A stretch of 64,000 bases of DNA from Paractinoplanes aksuensis (GCF_024137025.1 NZ_JAMYJR010000027.1:62001-126000); one strand, 5' to 3'; counted from the first letter of the stretch, positions 34,303 through 43,345 are shown. The notes: generated by a model not told the origin, from the sequence alone. A program made the numbers and translations.

Positions 34303-34953
34303 TCAGTCCCGGAAGTCGAGGGTCTGCAGGCCGGTACGCCCGCCGTCCCCCGTCGTGAGCCTGCCGTCCTTGACGCTGAGGATGCCGAACGCGCCGCGTA
34401 GTTCGAACTGCCCGGAATCGCCGGCCGGGACGACCTGCCAGATCTGCGTGTCGCGGCCCGCGCGACAGGTCTCCAGCTTGAGCGCGGCCCCGGAGGTGTC
34501 GGCGACGCACGAGCCCGCCCCCGTGTCCTCGTTCCAGAACGGCGGCTTGATCACCACCCGGTTCCGGGCGCTGACCGGGGCAGGCTGGAACGACATCATC
34601 GTCGAGTCGGTGTGCGAGGCGCCGGTGAAGTCGACGACCCCGTTCGCCCCGATCTGCAGGAACCGGTCCACCCCGTCGTCGGCGACGTCGAGCACCATCC
34701 CGCCCCCGATGTCGACGCCGATGCGCTCCAGCTGCGACAGATCCGACTCCTGGGGCTTGCTGGGCGCCCGGGTCGTCGGCTTCGCGGGCTCGGGCGCCTC
34801 CGTCGTCGGCTCGGGGGCTGCGGCCGTCGGCTCAGTTGCAGCCGGGGTGGTGACGGTGGACGGCGGGGTCGCCGCCGCCGGTAGGTCGTCGGTGCCGCAC
34901 GCGCCGACTGCGGCGGTCAGCCCGACGACCGCGGCGAGAACACCGAGTCGCAT
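34303..34953 (-). CDS. Lipoprotein with lectin-like C-terminal domain
   Basis: 216 residues. The signal ends in a lipobox VGAC (Cys19), followed by a Thr/Pro/Ala-rich linker to about residue 68 and a compact domain with SCVADTSGAALKLETC and the QxW-like TQIWQVVP, suggestive of a ricin-type beta-trefoil repeat. It is therefore anchored outside the membrane and probably carbohydrate-binding. Its start is 2 bases after the stop of the upstream hydrolase gene on the same strand, indicating an operon. The lectin call rests on a single motif. Confidence 0.7.
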   Translation of the reverse strand: MRLGVLAAVVGLTAAVGACGTDDLPAAATPPSTVTTPAATEPTAAAPEPTTEAPEPAKPTTRAPSKPQESDLSQLERIGVDIGGGMVLDVADDGVDRFLQIGANGVVDFTGASHTDSTMMSFQPAPVSARNRVVIKPPFWNEDTGAGSCVADTSGAALKLETCRAGRDTQIWQVVPAGDSGQFELRGAFGILSVKDGRLTTGDGGRTGLQTLDFRD

Positions 34954-34955
34954 CG

Positions 34956-35675
34956 TCAGCTTTCGGCCGCGGCCAGGACGGCCTCGACGGTCGTCTCCGG
35001 GTGCGAGACCAGCGAGACGTGGGAGGCGGCGACCTCGAACGTCTTGGCCCCGGCCCGCTCGGCCATCGTGCGCTGCAGGCCGACCGGGATCACCCGGTCC
35101 TCGGTGCCGATGACGGCCCAGCTGGGCAGGGTCCGCCAGGCCGCCGCGGCGGTCGGGGCGGCGTTGGCGCTCAGCGTGATCGGCCGCTGACCGGCCACGA
35201 TCAGCCAGCCGTCGTCCTCGGCCACGTCCTGGGCGAACGAGCGGAACACGGTGTCCGGCTTGAGGAAGGCCTCGGCGTCACCCTCGGGGGCGCCCGGGTA
35301 ACCGACGACGTCGAGCACCACGGTCGGATCCGGGATGTCCAGAGCCGAACCCGAGCCGCCCAGCAGCTGGAAGATGCTCTCGCCCTCGGCCGGGATGAAA
35401 GCGTTGACGTAGACAAGCGCCCGCACGTCGCTCAGGTCGCCGGCGGCATTGCTGATCACCACCCCGCCGTACGAGTGACCGACCAGCACGACCGGGCCGC
35501 TGGTCCGCTGCTTGACGAACGACGCCAGGTACTCGGCGTCCGACGCCACCCCGCGCAGCGGGTTGGGCGGGGCGAGCACGGTGTAACCCTGTCCGCGCAG
35601 CTGCGCCGCCACGGCGTTCCAGCTGGACGCGTCGGCCCAGGCTCCGTGCACGAGGACGATGGAAGGCTTGCTCAT
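34956..35675 (-). CDS. Alpha/beta hydrolase (cytoplasmic)
   Basis: 239 residues from the ATG at 35675, chosen because AAGGAG lies 9 bases upstream and the family N-terminus MSKPSIVLVHGAWAD begins there; the frame is open to 35708. Nucleophile elbow GHSYGG, oxyanion HGAWAD, acid region in VIGTEDRVIP and His in SHVSLVSHP fit the small esterase family often found duplicated in actinomycetes. No signal peptide. A secreted paralogue lies just upstream at 35749, so this is a cytoplasmic/exported pair. Substrate unknown. Confidence 0.8.
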   Translation of the reverse strand: MSKPSIVLVHGAWADASSWNAVAAQLRGQGYTVLAPPNPLRGVASDAEYLASFVKQRTSGPVVLVGHSYGGVVISNAAGDLSDVRALVYVNAFIPAEGESIFQLLGGSGSALDIPDPTVVLDVVGYPGAPEGDAEAFLKPDTVFRSFAQDVAEDDGWLIVAGQRPITLSANAAPTAAAAWRTLPSWAVIGTEDRVIPVGLQRTMAERAGAKTFEVAASHVSLVSHPETTVEAVLAAAES

Positions 35676-35748
35676 GTCTGTTGCTCCTTGCTGGTGAGTC
35701 GCCGTCACGACCGAGGGTGGCCGACGGCGATGGAGAACTACTGGACGA

Positions 35749-36573
35749 TCAGTGCACGGAGCGGGCGGCCCGCACGATGAGGCCGGTGACCGCGTCCGGG
35801 TGGGCCACCATCGCCGCGTGCGAACCGCGGATCGTCACCGTGCGACCGGGCGCCGAGCGGGCCGCCATCGCCTTGCCCGCGACCGCCGGGATGGCCAGGT
35901 CGTCCAGCGCGACCAGGGCGTACGACGGAATGCTCTGCCAGGCCGGCACGCCGGTCTTACCACCGAAGGCGACGGTGGACAGCGGCCGCTGCTGCGTGGC
36001 CATCAGCCGGGACTTCCGGAGCGGGACGTCCGCGGCGAACAACCGCGGGAACCAGGCCGGGTCGATGGTCGTGTCGACCTGCCCGTTCGAGCCCGGGTAG
36101 GGCCGCTGGACCAGGTGCGAGACGAGCAGCGAATTGTCGCCGCCGTTGAGCGCGCCGGCCTCGGCGATCGTCTCGCCCTCCTTCGGCGAGTACGCGGCGA
36201 CGAAGACCAGCGCCTTGACGTTCCTGTTGCCGGTGGCCGCATTGGTGATGACCGCACCGCCGTACGAGTGACCCACCAGCACGATCGGGCCGCCGACGGT
36301 GGCCAGGAACTCCTTCAGGTACGCGCTGTCCTCGGCCAGGCCGCGCAACGGGTTGGCCGGCGCGATCACCGGATACCCCTTGTCCAGCAGCCGGCTGGTC
36401 ACGCCGTCCCAGCCCGAGGAGTCGGCCCACGCGCCGTGCACCAGCACCACCGTCGGCTTCGCCTGGCCCGGCTTCGTGGCCGCGGACGCCGAGGCCCCCA
36501 CGGTCAGCACCGACGCGGCCAGCACCACGGCCGCCGCCAGCGTCCGCCACCGCCTGTTCTTCACGATCGACAT
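35749..36573 (-). CDS. Secreted alpha/beta hydrolase
   Basis: 274 residues. A Sec signal peptide (hydrophobic about 12-30, cleavage near ASA-AT at 32) precedes the same fold as its neighbour: VVLVHGAWADSSGWDGV, GHSYGG, VALDDLAIP for the acid and GSHAAMVAHP for the histidine. It shares NPLRG and MATQQRP-type segments with the gene at 34956, so it is a tandem duplicate with different localisation. Substrate unknown; small esters are typical for the family. Confidence 0.8.
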   Translation of the reverse strand: MSIVKNRRWRTLAAAVVLAASVLTVGASASAATKPGQAKPTVVLVHGAWADSSGWDGVTSRLLDKGYPVIAPANPLRGLAEDSAYLKEFLATVGGPIVLVGHSYGGAVITNAATGNRNVKALVFVAAYSPKEGETIAEAGALNGGDNSLLVSHLVQRPYPGSNGQVDTTIDPAWFPRLFAADVPLRKSRLMATQQRPLSTVAFGGKTGVPAWQSIPSYALVALDDLAIPAVAGKAMAARSAPGRTVTIRGSHAAMVAHPDAVTGLIVRAARSVH

Positions 36574-36679
36574 AACTCAGGCCCCCAGGTCCCGATGCGA
36601 GCTCGTCCCGCACTCGGTGACCTCACTGTCCCGCCGCCTTCGCCGCCTGCCATCGGTCGAAGTACGGCACACTGGCCCG

Positions 36680-37861
36680 GTGCCGCGCGACCCATGGAAG
36701 TTCTTCGACTTCGACCTGGTGACCGATCCGACGGTGTATGTGCCCTACCGGCTCAAGCTCGACCTGGTCACCGGCGACCCCGTCGACGTCCCGGCCCTGA
36801 CCGTCCGGATCCACGGCGAGCACATCGCCTTCGAGCCGGAGCCGCTCGGCAGCATCCCGACGACCGGGATCACCGGCGGCCGGGTCGACATCCGCCCGGC
36901 GCCACCCGGGCTCAAGGACCTCCGCGAGCAGCACCCGTCGGCGTACCGGATGTGGCGCTCCGACGAGGCGATCGCCGTCTACCAGTGGGTGCGCGAAGGC
37001 CGGGCGTACGAGGAGATAGCGGACCACGTCGGCCGCCCACCCGAACACGTGGCGACCAAGTTCGAGCGCGTCGAGGCCCTGCTGCGCGCCGCCCGCACGA
37101 TCCCTCAGCCGATCGACCCGCCGTCCTACCCGCCCTCCAAGATCAGAGAGTCGACCACCCAGCACCACGACTACGACCCGGCCCCCTGGTACGGCGCGGC
37201 CGCCCTCGACGACCCGACAGTGCACCTGCCGTGCACCCTGCACCTGGTCCAGTACGGTTCGCCGCCGACGATCGACGTGTCACCCCTGGCCGGTTGCAGC
37301 CTGACCGCCCACGGCTTCCACTTCACCACCCAGGAAACGTGGGACTATCTCGAACTCACAGATCTGGTGTCCGGGTGGGTCGACCTGCACCCGGCACCCG
37401 CCGACCTGGTGCCGTTGCGCGAGGCCCACGACGGGGCCTACCGCGCGTGGAACCCGGAGGACGCGAAACAGGTGCTGCGCTGGGGCCGGGGCGAGCCGTT
37501 TCCCGACCTGGACCGGCTGGCCGAGCGCCTGTCCCGCCCACCGGCCCACCTCCCCCGGAAATACCGGCACCTCGAGGCGGCCGCCGCCCGGATCGCCCGC
37601 CCGCCACGCGCCGAGCCCGCCCCGTTCCACCGCAACGACCCGCGCGGCCGGGGCGACCACTGCGTCGTCGTCAACGACGTCGCCCCACCCGCCGCGGTCG
37701 CCACCCGCCACGGCATCGAACCCGCCAAGCTGATGGGCTGGGGTTTCCTGGCCGACCTGACCGACGACCAGATCACCACCCTGCGCACCGACCCCGACGT
37801 GGACCAGATCGAAGAACCCGGCGTCGCCACCCTCGAAACCGGCCCCCGTCCTGTTCCGTGA
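36680..37861 (+). CDS. Unrecognised protein with two HTH-like repeats and an I9-like C-terminal domain
   Basis: 393 residues from a GTG at 36680, where coding character begins (upstream frame is antisense to the hydrolase). Two repeats are visible: about 17-135 and 177-300, each beginning DPTVxxP, passing through VD(I/L)xPAPxxLxxLRE and ending in a Myb/homeodomain-like helical unit (WRSDEAIAVYQWVREGRAYE then IADHVGRP; second copy WNPEDAKQVLRWGRGEPF). The C-terminus (about 326-386), HCVVVNDVAP with MGWGFLADLTDDQITTLRTD then VDQIEEPGV, resembles the I9 propeptide/inhibitor fold of subtilisins. No signal peptide. I do not recognise the whole; a DNA-binding role is only suggested. Confidence 0.6.
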   Translation: MPRDPWKFFDFDLVTDPTVYVPYRLKLDLVTGDPVDVPALTVRIHGEHIAFEPEPLGSIPTTGITGGRVDIRPAPPGLKDLREQHPSAYRMWRSDEAIAVYQWVREGRAYEEIADHVGRPPEHVATKFERVEALLRAARTIPQPIDPPSYPPSKIRESTTQHHDYDPAPWYGAAALDDPTVHLPCTLHLVQYGSPPTIDVSPLAGCSLTAHGFHFTTQETWDYLELTDLVSGWVDLHPAPADLVPLREAHDGAYRAWNPEDAKQVLRWGRGEPFPDLDRLAERLSRPPAHLPRKYRHLEAAAARIARPPRAEPAPFHRNDPRGRGDHCVVVNDVAPPAAVATRHGIEPAKLMGWGFLADLTDDQITTLRTDPDVDQIEEPGVATLETGPRPVP

Positions 37862-37968
37862 CGCCGGGAGTGGGTATCGGCCCGATCAGGCCGGGCCAGC
37901 ACCGCCGGCGCGGGATCGCCGGTCAGCCGGGGTGGGACCTCCCAGCGTGACACCGGTCGCGATACTTG

Positions 37969-37988
37969 CCTCTGACGTCAACGTGAGG
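37969..37988 (+). promoter_or_regulatory. Possible MerR/SoxR-type operator before the SDR gene
   Basis: CCTCTGACGTCAACGTGAGG has outer CCTC/GAGG arms around a TGACGTCA palindrome, like SoxR-class operators, between a -35-like TTGCCT and a TTTTAG at about MerR spacing. No merR-type gene is in view. Confidence 0.3.
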
Positions 37989-38004
37989 TTTTAGCGTGGG
38001 TGAC

Positions 38005-38688
38005 ATGCAGATCTCTGGAGCAGTTGCCCTTGTCACGGGGGCCAATCGTGGGCTCGGCCGACACTTCGCCGAGCAGCTTCTCGCGCGGGGCGCCAAGGTC
38101 TACGCCACCGCGCGCCGGCCCGAGCTGGTCGACCTGCCCGGCGCTACCGTGTTGCCGCTCGACATCACCGATCCGGCGTCGATCACCGCTGCCGCGGCCG
38201 CCGCGCCGGATGTCACGCTGCTGGTCAACAACGCCGGTGTCGACACAGCGACCGGGCTGGTCGCCGGGGACCTCGACCGGATCCGGCTCGAGCTCGACAC
38301 GCACTTCTGGGGCACGCTCGGCATGATCCGGGCCTTCGCGCCTCAGTTGGCGGGTGGGGCCATCCTCAACGTGCTGTCCGCGATGTCGTGGTTCAACTAT
38401 CCCGGCCACACCGCGTACGGGGTGGCCAAGGCGGCCCAATGGAATCTGACCAACGGCGTACGCCTGGAACTGGCCGACCAGAAGACCCTGGTCACCGCCC
38501 TGCATCTCGGGGCCGCGGACACCGACCTCAGTGACTACGACGGGCCCAAGGGTGACCCGGCGGTGCTCGTCGCAGCCGGGCTCGACGGTCTGGAGCAGGA
38601 TCGGATCGAGGTGGTGGCCGACGAGTGGAGCGCCCACGTGAAGGCGTCCCTGGCCGTCTCTACCGCTGCAGGCCCGGCCCTGGCGTGA
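38005..38688 (+). CDS. Short-chain dehydrogenase/reductase
   Basis: 227 residues from the ATG at 38005 (GTG at 37996 is possible). Classical SDR features: cofactor motif TGANRGLG (11-18), NNAG (75-78), Ser125 and the catalytic Tyr138-x3-Lys142 (YGVAK). The Arg-Arg after strand 2 (YATARRPE) favours NADP(H). It would oxidise or reduce an alcohol/carbonyl; the substrate cannot be read. The 3' end overlaps the convergent monooxygenase gene by 29 bp. Confidence 0.85.
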   Translation: MQISGAVALVTGANRGLGRHFAEQLLARGAKVYATARRPELVDLPGATVLPLDITDPASITAAAAAAPDVTLLVNNAGVDTATGLVAGDLDRIRLELDTHFWGTLGMIRAFAPQLAGGAILNVLSAMSWFNYPGHTAYGVAKAAQWNLTNGVRLELADQKTLVTALHLGAADTDLSDYDGPKGDPAVLVAAGLDGLEQDRIEVVADEWSAHVKASLAVSTAAGPALA

Positions 38689-38962
38689 GGAACTCGACGC
38701 GGGTGGCCGTCAGCAGCGGGTCTTTCAGCTCGTGGAAACGCCGCACGTGCTCGGCGTTCTCGTGGGTCTCGAAGGCGGCCCGGTCGCGGTAGACCTCGTA
38801 GAAGACCCGGGCCAGCGGCTCCTCATCGACGGCCGAGGTGGCGTAGATCAGGGTGCCGGGCTCGTTCTCGGCGATCTGCCGGACGGCCGTGGCGGTCAGC
38901 TCGTCGAAACGGGCTGCCGCTCCGGAGTCCCGGCAATCGAATCGAACCACCAGTGCGAACAC
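38660..38962 (-). CDS. ABM-domain (quinol-type) monooxygenase
   Basis: 100 residues from a GTG at 38962, where the ABM fold begins (MFALVVRFD). Typical landmarks are EPGTLIYATSAVDEEP, FYEVYRDRAAFETHENAEHV and a final RVEFLTP. These small dimeric ferredoxin-like proteins oxidise aromatic or quinol substrates without cofactors, or act as stress-linked scavengers. The gene overlaps the SDR 3' end tail-to-tail, so the two are not one operon. Confidence 0.8.
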   Translation of the reverse strand: MFALVVRFDCRDSGAAARFDELTATAVRQIAENEPGTLIYATSAVDEEPLARVFYEVYRDRAAFETHENAEHVRRFHELKDPLLTATRVEFLTPGPGLQR

Positions 38963-39042
38963 GGCGCCGCCTCTCGAAAAGGCCGTGGAATGAGACGGAT
39001 CGGGCCGGTCGGCGTCCGGCCCGATCCATCGTTTCATGGGGG

Positions 39043-42000
39043 TCAGTCGAACTCGACCCAGTTGAGGTTGAACAGGTTGGTCGCGGGGCCGCCGGCCACC
39101 GGCTTGAAGACCAGGTACAGGGTCTGCTCGCCGCCCGCGTGGGTGATCGGGAACCGCTGGCTGGCCCAGGCGCCCGTGCCCGCGGTGGCGGTCACGGTCG
39201 CGGTGGTGACGAGCTCACCGGTCGGCGAGCCCAGGCGGACCTCGACGTCGGCCCGTGGTGCGCCCACCGTCGCGGCCGAGCCGCCGGCCACCCGCAACGT
39301 CAGGCCGTCGACGCCGGCCAGGTCGATCGGGCGGAACGCGATGGCGTCGTTGTCGTCGACGGCCGTCAGGTGCTGGTCACCGTCGACGTCGTTGGTGGCC
39401 GCGGACGCGGTGCCCGTACGCACCTGGGCGTTCTCGGCCTGTTGACGCCAGGTCTGGACGATGGCCTGGCCGGTGGTGGACAACGCCGGGGTCCCCCGGT
39501 CGGTGTAGCTCGCGCTGACCCCGAGGAAGAGGTAGCCACCGGCGTGGTCGGCGCCGTCGGCCGGGCTCGGCAGCGTGCCCGTGCAGCCCGACGTCGAGGT
39601 GATCCCGTGGCCGTGTTCGTCGTGGCCGAGCACCAGCGCCACCTCGACGCGGGAGCAGTCGACCGGGCCGTCCTCGGGGTCGGTCACCTCGACCGTGAAC
39701 GGGATGTCGTCACCCCAGTTGAAGAACGATCCGTTGGACGGGGTGACGACCCGGACCTGCGGGGCCGTGTTCCCGACCGTGATGGTGCGGGTGGCCACCG
39801 CCGTGCGACCGGCGCTGTCGGTCGCGGTCAGGCGGGCGTTGTAGACGCCGTTGGCGGTGTACGTGAACGACGGCGAAGCCGCGGTCGAGTCGGTCGTGCC
39901 GTTGCCGTCGAAGTCCCACGCCAGCGACACGCCCTCGGTCGTGCCGGCCGAGGAGAACTGGACGGTCAGCGGCGCCTGGCCCGAGGTCGGGGTGGCCGAC
40001 GCCGTGGCCGTGGGAGCCCGGCCGCCCTTGACGTAACGGACGACGGCCAGTTGCGCGTCCGGGTTGGCCCGGAAGAACCCGTCGCCGTACTCGAGGACGT
40101 ACAGCTCGCCGTTGGGGCCGAACTCCATGTCCATCGGGTTGTCGAACACGAAGCTGCTCAGCATCGGCTCGACCGCGAGCAGCTTGTCGCGCCCGTCGGT
40201 GCGCAGGGCGAACAACTTGTCCCGGGTGAACTCGCCGAACACCACCGTGTTGTCGTAGTACGAGGGGAACTCGTGATCGCCCTTGTACTGCGAGGAGCGG
40301 TAGATCGGCCCGCCCATCGGCCCGACCCCGCCGGTGCCCAGCGCCGGCCAGTCGAAGCCGCACGCGGTCGGCGGCGTCGCCAGGTAGGCGCCCGGGCACG
40401 GGGTCAGCGCGTTGAAGGTGTAGTTCAGCTGCGCCGTGCGGACCGGCGGCAGGTTGCGCAGACCGGTGTTGCGCGGCGACTCGTTGACCGGCGCCTTGCA
40501 GTTGAAGGCGGCCCCCGACGTCCGGGTGACGAAGTCGAAGTCGATGTACGGCAGGTCGGGCGAATAGCAGTACGGCCACCCGTAGTTCCCGGCCTTGTCC
40601 GTGCCGATCCAGCGGCCGGTGCCTTCCGGTCCCCGCGCCGCGTTGGGCACGCGCGAGTCCGGCGAGTAGTCACCGACGTACACGTAACCGCTCCTGCTCA
40701 CGTCGAAGCGGAACGGGTTGCGCAGGCCCATCAGGAAGATCTCGGGCCGGGTCTGCGGTGTCTTGCGGAACAGGTTGCCGCTCGGGATCGAGTACGAGCC
40801 GTCGCCCTTGACCTTGATCCGCAGCACCTTGCCCCGCAGGTCGTTGGTGTTGGCCGCCGAGCGCTGCGCGTCGTAGCCCGGCCCCTGCGTGGGCGACTCG
40901 TTGATCGGGGTGAACCCGTCCGAGCCGCTGGCGTTGGTGTCGTCGCCGGTGACCAGGTAGAGCAGGCCCTGGCCGTCGAACTTGATCTCGCCGCCGACGT
41001 GGCAGCAGATGCCGCGGTCGGTGTCGACGCGCAGGATCTGCTGCTCGGTCGACAGGTCGAGGTGCGGCGTCGGCGTCTCGACCAGCTTGACCCGCGACAC
41101 CTGGTTGTAGCCCTTGAACTTGTCCCAGGTGGCGGGGTCGTCGCTGGTGGCCGGCGCGTCACCCTCGTTGACCGTGGGCGTGGCCGGGTTGTCGACCGGC
41201 GTGTTCAGCCGCGGCGAGTAGTAGATGTAGACCCACTTGTTGCGCTTGAAGTCGGGGTCGACCGCCACCGACTGCAGGCCGTCCTCGTCGTGGACGTAGA
41301 CCGGGATCTGCGCGATGACCGGGCTCAGCCCGGTGGCCGGGTCGTACATGCGCACCTGGCCGCTGCGGGTGTTGTGCAGCACCCGGCCGTCGGGCAGCAC
41401 GGCCAGGGTCATCGGCTCGCCCGGCTCGTCGTTGAGGGTGACCTTCTCGTAGTTGGTCTCGACGGTGGCGCCGCAGTCGAGACCCTTGCCGGTGGTCGCC
41501 CAGCGGATGCCGCCGAGCAGGTGCTTGCGGTTGTCGGCCTGGTTCGAGACGCCGAGCCCGGAGTACCAGGACCGGCCGCCCTCGAAGTCCTGACACCACG
41601 AGACCGGCTTCTCCACCGAGGTCGCGAGCACGTGCTGCTTGCCGCGCACGTCGGCGTCGAAGGTGTACCACTGCTCGGTCAGCGAGAACTTCTTCGGTAC
41701 GGGGTCCGTGAGCGTCACCGTGCCCGCGCTCGCGGTCGCCGTGGCGGTCACCTTGGCCCCGAGCAGCGAGCCGTAGAACGTCCACGCGCCCGCGGTCTCG
41801 GCCGCGCCGCGAACCCCGACGAAACCGCCACCCCCACGGACGTACGCCTCGAAAGCGGTTCGCTGCGCGGCATCGAGCACTTCGCCGTCGCGCAGGAAAA
41901 CGACCGCCTCATAGCCGGCCAGCTTGCGCGCGGTGAAATCGGTGGGCTTGGTGGTCACTGTGACGTCGAAGTCGTTGGCCCGGCCGAGCGTCTTGATCCC

Positions 42001-42129
42001 GTTCGCCGCGGCCGTGTTGCCCGTGGCGAAGACGAGGACGTCCGTGTCCTTGTGGGCCACGGCCGGGGTCGCCCCGATGAGGGGCGCCGCGACCACCAAT
42101 GCGGCAAGCAGAGTCGCCGCGCGCCTCAT
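39043..42129 (-). CDS. Secreted ThuA-like / sugar dehydrogenase / PKD multidomain protein
   Basis: 1028 residues. Signal peptide with cleavage near AVA-HK (26). In order: a ThuA-like domain (about 27-225), a six-bladed soluble glucose/sorbosone dehydrogenase propeller (about 235-690; HDEDGLQSVAVDPDF, GGEIKFDGQGLLYLVTGDD, GLRNPFRFD), a PKD domain (about 700-785; LAWDFDGNG), a beta-rich region, and a C-terminal CBM6-like domain (about 890-1028). The ThuA part lacks the conserved histidines (FVGVRG for FVGVHA, YSGLGV for YTGxGH). Sugar dehydrogenases of this fold use PQQ and a metal. It starts inside the stop of the Tat-exported isomerase gene (ATGA), so the pair is co-expressed, presumably acting on sugars outside the membrane. 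Confidence 0.8.
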   Translation of the reverse strand: MRRAATLLAALVVAAPLIGATPAVAHKDTDVLVFATGNTAAANGIKTLGRANDFDVTVTTKPTDFTARKLAGYEAVVFLRDGEVLDAAQRTAFEAYVRGGGGFVGVRGAAETAGAWTFYGSLLGAKVTATATASAGTVTLTDPVPKKFSLTEQWYTFDADVRGKQHVLATSVEKPVSWCQDFEGGRSWYSGLGVSNQADNRKHLLGGIRWATTGKGLDCGATVETNYEKVTLNDEPGEPMTLAVLPDGRVLHNTRSGQVRMYDPATGLSPVIAQIPVYVHDEDGLQSVAVDPDFKRNKWVYIYYSPRLNTPVDNPATPTVNEGDAPATSDDPATWDKFKGYNQVSRVKLVETPTPHLDLSTEQQILRVDTDRGICCHVGGEIKFDGQGLLYLVTGDDTNASGSDGFTPINESPTQGPGYDAQRSAANTNDLRGKVLRIKVKGDGSYSIPSGNLFRKTPQTRPEIFLMGLRNPFRFDVSRSGYVYVGDYSPDSRVPNAARGPEGTGRWIGTDKAGNYGWPYCYSPDLPYIDFDFVTRTSGAAFNCKAPVNESPRNTGLRNLPPVRTAQLNYTFNALTPCPGAYLATPPTACGFDWPALGTGGVGPMGGPIYRSSQYKGDHEFPSYYDNTVVFGEFTRDKLFALRTDGRDKLLAVEPMLSSFVFDNPMDMEFGPNGELYVLEYGDGFFRANPDAQLAVVRYVKGGRAPTATASATPTSGQAPLTVQFSSAGTTEGVSLAWDFDGNGTTDSTAASPSFTYTANGVYNARLTATDSAGRTAVATRTITVGNTAPQVRVVTPSNGSFFNWGDDIPFTVEVTDPEDGPVDCSRVEVALVLGHDEHGHGITSTSGCTGTLPSPADGADHAGGYLFLGVSASYTDRGTPALSTTGQAIVQTWRQQAENAQVRTGTASAATNDVDGDQHLTAVDDNDAIAFRPIDLAGVDGLTLRVAGGSAATVGAPRADVEVRLGSPTGELVTTATVTATAGTGAWASQRFPITHAGGEQTLYLVFKPVAGGPATNLFNLNWVEFD

Positions 42130-43211
42130 CGGCGGTAGATGGTGAGGTCGGCCATGTTGCGGTAGCTGATGCCGGCGAAGTCGAGGGACTGGCCCGGGTT
42201 GGCCGTGCCGCCGGGCGCGGAGTCCTGCTCCCAGTTGGCGTGGTGGTAGTCCTGCTTGCCGATGACCTCGAAGAACTGCTGGAAGTTGATGTCGCCCTCG
42301 CCCAGCGGCACCATCGTGTAGCCGTTGGCCTGGGCCGGCGCCTTGTCACCGTCCTTGGCGTGGAACAGCGGGAACCGCTCGGTCTGCGGTGCGACGGTGA
42401 GGATCGGGTCGAACAGGTCCTCCCGGTTGTTGCCGCGAGAGTCCACATAGGTGTGATGCTTGAAGCGAGCCACGTACGCCCAGTAGATGTCCATCTCGAA
42501 GAAGACGTAGCGCTCGTCGGTCTTCTTGAAGAAGTACTCGAGCTTGCGTTGCCCCGTCGAGCGGGTGGGCTTGCCGTTGGCGTCGAGCGGGCCGACGTCG
42601 AGCAGGAACCCGTAGGCGGCGTCGTGGTTGTGCGTGTACAGCTTCAGGCCCCGCTTGCGAGCCGTACGGCCGAGCTCGTTCCACAGGTCGGCGGCCGCGT
42701 CCCAGTCCGCCTTGTAGGCGCTGTTGGTCGGGTCGCTGCCGGTGCCGATGTGCTTCATGCCCAGCGTCTGGGCGATGTCGAGCTGCTGCTCGAAGGTGGC
42801 CGCGTTGATCGAGGTGTGGGTGCCGTTGGCGACCAGCCCGTTGTCGTCGAGAATCTTGCGGATCTCGGCCGGGGTGATCTGGCGGCCCAGGATCGAGGTG
42901 TGCTGGTTGTACCCGGCGAACTCGATCTCTTTGTAGCCGATCTCGGCCAGCCGGGCCAGGACCCGTTCGAAGCCGTACGGCACCCCGGAGTCATCGGGCG
43001 CGGCCGAGATCCGGTCGCGGACGCTGTAGAGGATGATGCCGCGGTTGCGCGCCGGCACCAGCGGCTCGACCCGCAGCTTGCCGTGCTTGTCGCCGTGCGC
43101 GAGGGCCGGCGAGCCGGTGGCGAGGACGGGGATGCCGGCGGCGCCGATAGCGGCGGCCGCACCGGCGGAGGCGGTGAGAATCTGACGGCGGGACACGGGG
43201 GATTTGAACAT
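42126..43211 (-). CDS. Tat-exported xylose-isomerase-like TIM-barrel protein
   Basis: 361 residues with a twin-arginine signal (SRRQILTASAGAAAAIGAAG). The mature part is a sugar phosphate isomerase/epimerase-like barrel: IGYKEIEFAGYNQH, GLVANGTHTSI, LKLYTHNHDAAYGF, FFEMDIYWAYVARF, FHAKDGDKAP and a last EGDINFQQFF. Such proteins accompany ThuA and sugar dehydrogenase genes in actinomycete sugar-modifying clusters, possibly epimerising or cleaving keto-sugars. It is upstream of, and overlaps by 4 nt, the ThuA/dehydrogenase gene. Tat export suggests folding around a metal before transport. Confidence 0.8.
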   Translation of the reverse strand: MFKSPVSRRQILTASAGAAAAIGAAGIPVLATGSPALAHGDKHGKLRVEPLVPARNRGIILYSVRDRISAAPDDSGVPYGFERVLARLAEIGYKEIEFAGYNQHTSILGRQITPAEIRKILDDNGLVANGTHTSINAATFEQQLDIAQTLGMKHIGTGSDPTNSAYKADWDAAADLWNELGRTARKRGLKLYTHNHDAAYGFLLDVGPLDANGKPTRSTGQRKLEYFFKKTDERYVFFEMDIYWAYVARFKHHTYVDSRGNNREDLFDPILTVAPQTERFPLFHAKDGDKAPAQANGYTMVPLGEGDINFQQFFEVIGKQDYHHANWEQDSAPGGTANPGQSLDFAGISYRNMADLTIYRR

Positions 43212-43299
43212 GCGAACTCCACGGAGGACGGTGTTCGGAACCAGGGAGGGGTCCTTCAGGTACGGCTGACCGACGCCGCCGACGCGTCGGTAGAAGCCT

Positions 43300-43345
43300 T
43301 GTGTCGTTCATATTTCGAAACTGAAACGACGCTAACTCCCGCCGG
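43300..43345 (-). promoter_or_regulatory. Possible promoter/operator of the isomerase-dehydrogenase operon
   Basis: The least GC-rich part of the 185-bp gap carries, on the minus strand, two direct copies of GTTTC (GTTTCAGTTTCG) running into the palindrome TTTCGAAA and a TATGAA -10-like hexamer, about 90 bases before the start codon. A LacI- or GntR-type site is possible. It does not resemble the ROK cassette at 44.57 kb. Confidence 0.3.

Noticed and set aside
29820..37861. Very long minus/plus frames across 29.8-31.6 and 35.7-37.9 kb
   Set aside because: They cross the ends of real genes, overlap them antisense and lack motifs.
38953..42138. A 1061-codon plus-strand frame opposite the ThuA/dehydrogenase gene
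   Set aside because: It is antisense to a protein with clear domains and has no recognisable motifs.
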